From: Pseudomonadota bacterium
Lineage (GTDB): Bacteria; Pseudomonadota; Alphaproteobacteria; Acetobacterales; Acetobacteraceae
Length of the DNA stretch: 10,621 nucleotides
Assembly (NCBI GenBank): GCA_021845555.1
Contig: JAJZVS010000100.1
Coordinates: 1 to 10,621, forward strand
Reading direction: 5' to 3'
In this document: positions 6,099 through 10,621 of the stretch, one piece after another
Layout: every line of letters begins with the position of its first letter
How positions within the stretch are numbered: the stretch's first letter is position 1
Made by a program: the position numbers and the translations under genes
Notes under the pieces: generated by a model
Databases searched by the model: none
Seen by the model: the letters and a program-made list of their open reading frames with translations, nothing else
What the model was told of the DNA's origin: nothing

Positions 6099-6178
6099 GG
6101 GGATGGTCCTTTCGTGCAGGTTCAGACACGCCGTATACGCATCAAGCCCGGACACGGCCCGACGGTTGCGCTTAGAAC

Positions 6179-6298
6179 CGTGCTCGGGATCAGCAACTGT
6201 AAGTAGGCTCCGGCGGCGCTGAAGTGTCATTGACATAGATCACAAAATCGTGCTCGGGAGCAGCGCGTGAGAAAGCAGCGGCGGCACCGAAGTGCCGT
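6179..6298. repeat. Two-copy imperfect direct repeat, about 70-base period
   Basis: Copy 1 (6179-6230) and copy 2 (6249-6298) share an exact 11-base start CGTGCTCGGGA, then CAGC, then GGCGGC, GAAGTG and a CRTT end, with divergent bases and a two-base length difference between them. No third copy was found. The pair lies 80 to 200 bases upstream of the entericidin-like gene and overlaps no convincing ORF. It may be a duplicated regulatory segment or the remains of a repeat element. Confidence 0.5.
6225..6243. promoter_or_regulatory. Possible CRP/FNR-type binding site
   Basis: TTGACATAGATCAC (6230-6243) matches the FNR/FixK/DNR consensus TTGAT-N4-ATCAA at eight of ten specified positions; on the minus strand it reads GTGAT-N4-GTCAA. 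A short perfect palindrome TGTCA-T-TGACA (6225-6235) overlaps it. It lies about 130 bases upstream of the entericidin-like start, so it could control the small-gene cluster through a leader of some 90 bases. No clear -10 was identified. Single-site matches of this quality occur by chance. Confidence 0.3.
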
Positions 6299-6724
6299 TA
6301 CGCGTCGAAAAGCCGTCATTCCGGGCGGCCGAGAGCGACAGATCATCGCAAACCAGACAACCCGCTGCTGCACGCCATCCTGTGCTGGTCGCTGGGATGA
6401 TGTTGCTCTCCGATTTTGCCGCTGTGCGGAGGACACGCAGGCGCATGCCCTGCCCGGCACAGGGACAAACGGAAGGACGAAGCCCCGCCGCTGTCCGCCT
6501 CTGACGTGGGTCACATTACGCGGTCGCGGAGGTCTCGCGGCAGGTTCGGATTCTACTCAGTGCCCGAACAGATCGTGTGCTTGTGATAGACCCGTCCGCC
6601 TGCGGAGCCGGGTCTCGTGTTATTTGGCACACTTGGCGCCCCGCCAACGCCGCGGGCCGCGTCCCCGGCCCCCTGCGGATGCCAGGCAGACCGGCCAGCG
6701 AACACCCCTGGCTTGCCGCCGGGC
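6244..6724. other. Gene-free stretch between entericidin-like and YXWGXW genes
   Basis: About 480 bases (more than 600 counting from 6099) without a supportable gene. Frames that stay open here give Arg/Cys/Pro-rich products without domains, and the base composition is more even than in the genes. Besides the direct repeat at its left end, it holds a strong hairpin at 6588-6615 and, just after it, GGCACACT (6626-6633), which also occurs in the inverted repeat ending at 7194. I see nothing else I can name. Confidence 0.5.
6588..6615. terminator. Strong stem-loop, possible terminator
   Basis: AGACCCG-TCCGC (6588-6599) pairs with GCGGA-GC-CGGGTCT (6602-6615), giving 12 base pairs with one two-base bulge and a tight loop. 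It lies 110 bases downstream of the YXWGXW gene stop on the minus strand. The T-richer tail (CGTGTTATTT) is on the plus side, where there is no gene to end. Terminator is therefore only the most likely of several readings; a repeat-element hairpin is the other. Confidence 0.4.
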
Positions 6725-7036
6725 TCACTCCCAGTGGCCGGGGCGCCAGACCCAGCGGCCGACGCGCGGCGCCCAGATCCAATGGCCCGGCGCCCAGCGG
6801 CCCCAATGGGGCCCGCGCCGCACGTAATGCCCCCGGATCCACACATAGCGCGTGCCATTCCAGTTCCAGTGACCGGGCACCCAGGCGGCGCGCGGACCCG
6901 GCGGTGGCGGGACGATCTCGTACCGCGGTGGCGGCACCGGCGGGTAGGGCGGTTGCGCGACGGCCGGCACGAGGCCGCCGAGAGCCAGGCTCGCCGCCAG
7001 CGTCAGGCCGAGAAGCAGGGGGGTACGAGGGCGCAT
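6725..7036 (-). CDS. YXWGXW/WXXGXW-repeat exported protein
   Basis: A 103-residue secreted protein. Residues 1-27 form a Sec signal (MRPRTPLLLGLTLAASLALG, ending PAVA before Gln28). Next comes a proline-rich linker (about 29-49), then four tryptophan/glycine/histidine repeats: WVPGHW (52-57), WIRGHY (66-71), WAPGHW (81-86) and WRPGHW (97-102), ending in Glu103. This is the pattern of the YXWGXW repeat family (BcpO-related proteins), whose function is unknown; a periplasmic or cell-surface role is expected. The ATG at 7036 has GGAGG at 7046-7050, ten bases upstream. The start lies only 27 bases from a large inverted repeat, so its leader would contain that hairpin if transcription begins further out. 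It stands alone, not in an operon. Confidence 0.85.
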   Translation of the reverse strand: MRPRTPLLLGLTLAASLALGGLVPAVAQPPYPPVPPPRYEIVPPPPGPRAAWVPGHWNWNGTRYVWIRGHYVRRGPHWGRWAPGHWIWAPRVGRWVWRPGHWE

Positions 7037-7062
7037 GCAAAAGAACCTCCGCCGCTGAGTCT

Positions 7063-7123
7063 AGTGTCCTGCCCCTGACGTTTGCTGCCCTTCGCAGCGA
7101 ACGTCAGGGATAAGCAGGCCACT
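7063..7123. repeat. Large near-perfect inverted repeat (hairpin 1)
   Basis: The inner arms CCCTGACGTTTGCTGC (7073-7088) and GCAGCGAACGTCAGGG (7094-7109) pair along 16 bases with a single G-T pair and a 5-base loop. The outer arms AGTGTCCTGC (7063-7072) and GCAGGCCACT (7114-7123) pair with one mismatch, separated from the inner stem by four bases on the right only. The whole is about 61 bases, directly upstream of the YXWGXW start, and resembles a REP/MITE-type element or a big mRNA leader hairpin. Confidence 0.7.
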
Positions 7124-7134
7124 GAAAACAATGA

Positions 7135-7194
7135 GCTAGTGTGCCGGCCCCCGCCGCCGATGACGGAAACATACGTTCGGATCGGCACACTAGC
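7135..7194. repeat. Second inverted repeat with 12-bp perfect ends
   Basis: GCTAGTGTGCCG (7135-7146) and CGGCACACTAGC (7183-7194) are exact reverse complements around a 36-base centre that is not itself palindromic. The left end shares CTAGTGT with the left end of hairpin 1, ten bases away. Short terminal inverted repeats around a tiny centre suggest a miniature element or a stable RNA structure; there is no transposase and I could not confirm a target-site duplication. Confidence 0.6.
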
Positions 7195-7286
7195 GCGGCG
7201 GGCGGCGACGGAACAACGCGCCGCTGCCCGGGCCTTCGATACGAAATGTAACAAAACGCGTTGCGGAGTCCGCGCGGGGATCCCGG

Positions 7287-8063
7287 TCAGCCGCGCGGCT
7301 TGCGCCCGCTGCCGGGCGGGCGCCCGCGCTTGGCCGCCGGCTTCGCGGGGCCGACCGGCTTGATCCACCATTTTACCGGCTTCGGTTCCGCCGCGGGCCG
7401 GCCGCGCTTGGCGGCGGTGCTGGCGGAGACGCTCCCTTTCGGGCGGCCCGGGCCACGGCGCGGCGGTGTGGCCGGGATGTCCCGGTTCGGGGCAGCCACG
7501 GTCTCGGTCGGTTCGGCGTCGCGGGTTGGCTCCACCGGCAATGGCACTTTCCTGGGCCGGCCGCGGGCACGCCGGACACCAGGCACGGCACCGGATGGCA
7601 CGCCGCCAGCCGGGGTAGCGCCAGCCGGGGTAACGCCAGATGGGGCACCAACCGGGGCTGCGCGCGTCAGAGCCTGGCGCAGCGCCGCCAGTTGTTCGTC
7701 ACGCTCGCGCAGCGTCACCCGCAGCGTGGCGAGTTCTTCCCGCGCTGCTGCCGTCGCGGCGTCTTCCTCGCGCCGCGCCAGCTCGGCATGGCCCTGCTTG
7801 GTGCGCAGATCGAGGATCGTGGCCTGGGCTTCGCGCAACTGACGTTCGGCGGTCTCCCGCATCGTGCGTTCGCTTTCCAGCGCCGCTTCCGCCGCTTCCG
7901 CACGTTCCAGCGGCGAGGTTCCGGGGCGCGGCATGCCGAGCGGGTCGCTGCCGTGGCGGGGGCGGGCGTTCAGCACCGTGACGGGAACCTCCCCGTCCTG
8001 CACGAAGCGCCGTCGCGGCTTGTCCAACGAGGAGGAGAATCTGAACCGTCCGCTGCCGCTCAA
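7287..8063 (-). CDS. AT-hook, coiled-coil DNA-binding-like protein
   Basis: 258 residues from a TTG start at 8063. The frame continues up to a stop near 8202, but codons there show only about 58% G/C third bases, while from 8063 on the bias is strong; the TTG also has a GGAG upstream. The protein begins MSGSGRFRFSSSLDKPRRRF. Next is VQDGEVPVTVLN (about 21-32), then a charged Ala/Glu/Arg/Leu coiled coil (about 52-135) and a PxG five-residue repeat (about 139-162). The basic tail carries four AT-hook cores: RGRPRK (167-172), GRPKGS (206-211), KRGRP (219-223) and KRGRPP (245-250). A VKWWIKP motif sits at 230-236. AT-hooks bind the minor groove of AT-rich DNA, so a nucleoid-associated or silencing role is likely but unproven. 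Standing alone, with no operon partner. Confidence 0.75.
   Translation of the reverse strand: MSGSGRFRFSSSLDKPRRRFVQDGEVPVTVLNARPRHGSDPLGMPRPGTSPLERAEAAEAALESERTMRETAERQLREAQATILDLRTKQGHAELARREEDAATAAAREELATLRVTLRERDEQLAALRQALTRAAPVGAPSGVTPAGATPAGGVPSGAVPGVRRARGRPRKVPLPVEPTRDAEPTETVAAPNRDIPATPPRRGPGRPKGSVSASTAAKRGRPAAEPKPVKWWIKPVGPAKPAAKRGRPPGSGRKPRG
7604..7648. repeat. 15-base in-frame tandem repeat
   Basis: Three units starting CGCCAGCCGGGGTAG, the first two nearly identical and the third diverged, with weaker related units on both sides. In the AT-hook gene they encode the Thr/Val-Pro-x-Gly-x five-residue repeat between the coiled coil and the AT-hooks. Such a repeat can change copy number by slippage and so lengthen or shorten the linker without a frameshift. 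Confidence 0.6.
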
Positions 8064-8376
8064 GTCATCATGCTCCGCTGGGTCCGGATGTCCGTCGGCG
8101 CGATCATGACGAGTCGGGCAACGACGGTACTGTCGAATCTGTTCGAGGATTTGGGGAGTGTCCCAGACTCCGCGCGCTTTCGCAAGCCCCACCGGCAATT
8201 GTCATTTTGCCGACGGCGGCCTGGTGTCGGCCGCGTCTCTTTCGTCAGGTCCGGGCCAGGCCCGTACCTGATGCGAAAACCTGCGGCGGCACCACGGAAA
8301 GCCGAAATGACACCTGCCTGATGCGCCCCCCGACGATACGCCGCCGGGCACCGGGGCAGGACGCAAATGATCTCGA
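8064..8376. other. Intergenic region between DUF4175 and AT-hook genes
   Basis: About 310 bases with lower GC bias than the genes. It holds a 27-base near-perfect palindrome at 8245-8271, a 9-base direct repeat CCTGATGCG (8267-8275 and 8317-8325) and distant inverted arms TGTCATTT/AAATGACA near 8200 and 8310. The promoter of the AT-hook gene should be here, but no clear -35/-10 pair was found. Nothing coding is supported. Confidence 0.45.
8245..8271. repeat. 27-base near-perfect palindrome
   Basis: TCAGGTCCGGGCC (8245-8257) and GGCCCGTACCTGA (8259-8271) pair with one mismatch around a single central A. No T-run follows on either side. It lies about 105 bases past the DUF4175 stop and 180 bases upstream of the AT-hook start. 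It could be an operator for a dimeric regulator or the hairpin of a terminator. Confidence 0.45.
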
Positions 8377-10621
8377 TCAGAAACGCTTCAGCAGGCGGTC
8401 GAGATACTCGCGCTCCTCGCGCGGGCGGTTCTGCTCGGCGGCGCGGCGGCGCAGCTCGCGCAGGATCTGCTCGATGCGCCGGGGGCGTGGCGCGCCGGGC
8501 AGGCGCACGCCCTCGGTGGCCGCACCTGCGGCGCCGCCGGGGCCGAAGCGCCGGCCGAGCGGGTCGCGCCCGGTTCCGTCCGCATCGATCCCGTTCGGTC
8601 CGCTGCCGGGGTACGCCCCGCCGCCCGGTTGTTCACCGCCGGGAAGGGAGAGGCCGAAACCCCCGCCCATCCCGGCGCCCTGCCCCTGGCCCCCGGCACC
8701 GAAATGCTGCGCCATCGCCTGGCTCATCTGCCGGCTGCCCTGCTGCAGGGCGAGGATCGCCTGGCGTTCGGCCGCCTCCGCCTTCGGGTCCGCGGCGGCG
8801 GCAAGCGCGGCGCCGGCGGCGTCCATCGCCCGGCCGGCCCGATCCAGGCTCGGCGGCGTGTGTCCGACCAGGGCGCCGAGGCGCTGCGCGAGCCCCGCAA
8901 GCGCCTGGCGCAGCGCCGCCTGCTCCTGTGCATCGGCAGCACGCTGGGTGGCCAGCTGGGTGGCCCGTTGGGCGCCAGAAGTGGCGATGGCGTTGCCCTG
9001 CGGTACCGCCGGCGCGGCCTCCCGCTGTTGGCGCCGGTAGGCGTGATCGACCAGCCGCCCCTCGCGGCGGATCATCTGCTGCAGCGCCGCGAGCTGGTGC
9101 TGCGCGCGCTGCCACGCGGCGGCGGCGCGCTGCTCGGCGGCCGACAGCGTGTGCAGGCTGCGCAGCGCGTCCAGCATCTGTTCCAACCGCGCCAGCCGCC
9201 GCGCCGCCGCCCCCATGTCGCCGCGCGCCGCCGCGCGTTGCGCCGCCGCCGCCAGCCGCTGCATCCCCTGCGCGGAGAGGCCGCGCGCCGCCATCCCCGG
9301 CGGCAGGATTGCGCCGCGATCGGCCTGCCGCGCCAGCGCCCGCAGCCGTGCCTGGATCGCCTGTTCCAGCGCGCGCAACCGCTCCGCCAGTTCCTGCCGG
9401 TGCGCCGCGCTCGGCGCGCGCGTCTCCCGTGCCAGCGCCGCCCGCGCCGCCCGCCGCGCGCGTTCCAGCGCCCGCGCGGTGCGATCGAGCGCGCCGTTCT
9501 CCACATGCAGCGCCAGCCGCCACAGCCAGGCTTGCACGCGCGGAACCGTGGCGGCGCCGGGCTCGTCCGCCAGCGCGCCGCCGATCGCGCCCAGCAGCGC
9601 GATCCCACCCCCCTCCAAGCCGCGCCCTGATGGGCCGCCCACGTGTGGGCTGCCCACCGGCGCCAGCGGCAGGCGGCCCAGCGCGGCCAGCGCGCCGGCG
9701 CGATCGTCCGGGTGCAGGCTGAGGCCGCGGCGGATCGCGATCAGCGCGCGCGCCAGCGGCGAATGAAACAGCCGCTGCGGTAGCACGAAGGCGGCCGGCC
9801 CGCTCTGCCCGGTCTGTCCCGCGCCGTCGCGGGCGACCAGCCGCGCCACCACCGCCAGACCGGCCCAGGGGTTGGCGGTGAGGTCCCGCACATCGCTGCC
9901 CGCCGCCGCCCTGGTCGCCTCCGGCAGCGGTATCGCCAGCATGACCGGCGCCGCGCCGGGCCGATCGCGCAGCCGCAGTTCCGCGGTCAGCGCGACCACG
10001 CCGTAGTCGTCGGTGACGCGCCAGGGCAGTCTGGTCTGCAACGCATCCTCCGGCAGCGGTCCGGGCGGCGCGGCCCAGGCGGCGGTGGGCGGCCGGTCGG
10101 GTACCAGCCGCAAGGTCCAGTCCGCCAGCGTGCGCCCGCCGCGCGTGAGCCGCAGCCGCCCGCCGGTGGCGAGGGTCCGCTCGGCCTGGAAACTGCTGGC
10201 GTCGTGCCCATCGATGGCGTCGAGGGCGCGGAACGGCACGCGCCGCCCGTCGAGCCGCAGCGACGGCCGCCCGGCGCCGCCGCTGACATTCACCAGCAGC
10301 CGCGATCCCGTCGGCACCGCGACGGTGCCGCGGCCCGGCGGGAACAGGCGCGGCAACAGGTGCGGCGCCAGGCCGGTATAGCCGGGCGGCGTGATCCAGG
10401 CGGCGATCTCGGTGCCCGGCGCCGCCGCGGCCCCGAACCCCGGCGCCAGTGCTTGCGCGAGGCGGCGCGGCGCGTCCGCCCCGGCGATGGCGAGGCAGGC
10501 CACCAGCGCCACCGCGAGCCCGCCGCGCAGCCCGCGCCGGTCGCGCGCGGCGAGGCCGGGATGCGGCCAGCCGACGCGGATCCGCCCGACCGCGCCCGCC
10601 GCGCGCGCCTGATGCGCCGCC
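8377..10621 (-). CDS. DUF4175 (TIGR02302-type) membrane protein, N-terminus outside window
   Basis: The frame is open to the right edge. A GTG at 10512 is an internal codon, because upstream residues (GWPHPGLAARDRRGLRGGLA) are family-like, so the gene is partial: 747 visible residues against roughly 830-850 for the family. In order: a membrane segment (about 33-50); a beta-rich external part with WITPPGYTGLAP, LLVNVSGG and WRVTDDYGVVALTAELRLRD; a long Ala/Arg/Gln-rich helical, coiled-coil region (about 350-630); a Gly-rich linker (about 640-700, GAGMGGGFGLSLPGGEQPGG); and a C-terminal helix ending REEREYLDRLLKRF, a hallmark of this alphaproteobacterial family. No cysteine-based or catalytic motif is visible. 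Function unknown; an envelope or membrane-associated structural role is inferred. No downstream partner within 300 bases. Confidence 0.88.
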   Translation of the reverse strand, partial: AAHQARAAGAVGRIRVGWPHPGLAARDRRGLRGGLAVALVACLAIAGADAPRRLAQALAPGFGAAAAPGTEIAAWITPPGYTGLAPHLLPRLFPPGRGTVAVPTGSRLLVNVSGGAGRPSLRLDGRRVPFRALDAIDGHDASSFQAERTLATGGRLRLTRGGRTLADWTLRLVPDRPPTAAWAAPPGPLPEDALQTRLPWRVTDDYGVVALTAELRLRDRPGAAPVMLAIPLPEATRAAAGSDVRDLTANPWAGLAVVARLVARDGAGQTGQSGPAAFVLPQRLFHSPLARALIAIRRGLSLHPDDRAGALAALGRLPLAPVGSPHVGGPSGRGLEGGGIALLGAIGGALADEPGAATVPRVQAWLWRLALHVENGALDRTARALERARRAARAALARETRAPSAAHRQELAERLRALEQAIQARLRALARQADRGAILPPGMAARGLSAQGMQRLAAAAQRAAARGDMGAAARRLARLEQMLDALRSLHTLSAAEQRAAAAWQRAQHQLAALQQMIRREGRLVDHAYRRQQREAAPAVPQGNAIATSGAQRATQLATQRAADAQEQAALRQALAGLAQRLGALVGHTPPSLDRAGRAMDAAGAALAAAADPKAEAAERQAILALQQGSRQMSQAMAQHFGAGGQGQGAGMGGGFGLSLPGGEQPGGGAYPGSGPNGIDADGTGRDPLGRRFGPGGAAGAATEGVRLPGAPRPRRIEQILRELRRRAAEQNRPREEREYLDRLLKRF

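Noticed and set aside
6227..6514. 95-codon minus-strand frame in the gene-free stretch
   Set aside because: Cys/Arg-rich product with no motif, no convincing ribosome-binding site, and it crosses the direct repeat.
7210..7214. GGAAC as -35 of the general stress sigma factor (EcfG type)
   Set aside because: No matching -10 (CGTT-like) is found 16-17 bases downstream, and there is no plus-strand gene to serve.
8633..9722. Several long frames on both strands inside the DUF4175 gene
   Set aside because: All are Arg/Ala/Gly/Pro-rich shadows; only the frame ending at 8377 shows family motifs at both ends.
1..10621. CRISPR array, tRNA, rRNA, transposase or toxin-antitoxin/defence module
   Set aside because: No regularly spaced repeats beyond the two-copy and in-gene repeats listed, no tRNA cloverleaf or rRNA sequence recognised, and no protein with nuclease, transposase or classical defence motifs.

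Overview
The window is very GC-rich, with strongly GC-biased third codon positions, and has the gene content of an alphaproteobacterium. A DUF4175/TIGR02302-type protein, an entericidin-type lipoprotein, a CsbD protein and an AT-hook protein with a 'VKWW' motif together suggest the order Rhodospirillales, probably Acetobacteraceae. This placement is inference from gene content and composition. No rRNA, tRNA, CRISPR array, transposase or phage gene was seen.

Layout. The left half (2-4871) is all on the plus strand. It holds the 3' end of a ketopantoate-reductase-like gene, a 320-base spacer with a hairpin and a doubtful small ORF, an APC-superfamily amino-acid permease, and a compact run of three genes: an OsmC-type peroxidase, a DsbA-like exported thiol oxidoreductase (ATGA overlap with osmC) and a sensor histidine kinase 28 bases further on. 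The right half (5207-10621) is all on the minus strand. The two halves converge in a 335-base gap that holds a frameshifted gene remnant and a perfect 11-bp dyad.

The minus-strand part starts with a cluster of very short genes read right to left: an entericidin-like lipoprotein, a second tiny lipoprotein overlapping it by GTGA, a glycine-rich two-segment membrane peptide and CsbD. Upstream lie a 70-base-period direct repeat and a possible CRP/FNR-type site. Further right come a YXWGXW-repeat exported protein, two large inverted repeats side by side (7063-7123 and 7135-7194), a coiled-coil protein with four AT-hook cores, and a long DUF4175 membrane protein that runs off the right edge.

How the parts may work together. 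OsmC (cytoplasmic peroxide reduction), the DsbA-like protein (envelope thiol chemistry) and the kinase look like one envelope/redox stress transcription unit. The kinase contains no cysteine, so it cannot itself be a thiol switch, and no response regulator is in the window. The cluster of small CsbD, entericidin and glycine-rich proteins fits a general or envelope stress set. I saw no clearly new defence or mobile system. The features most worth following up are the paired inverted repeats, the redox-kinase operon, the small-protein cluster and the AT-hook protein.
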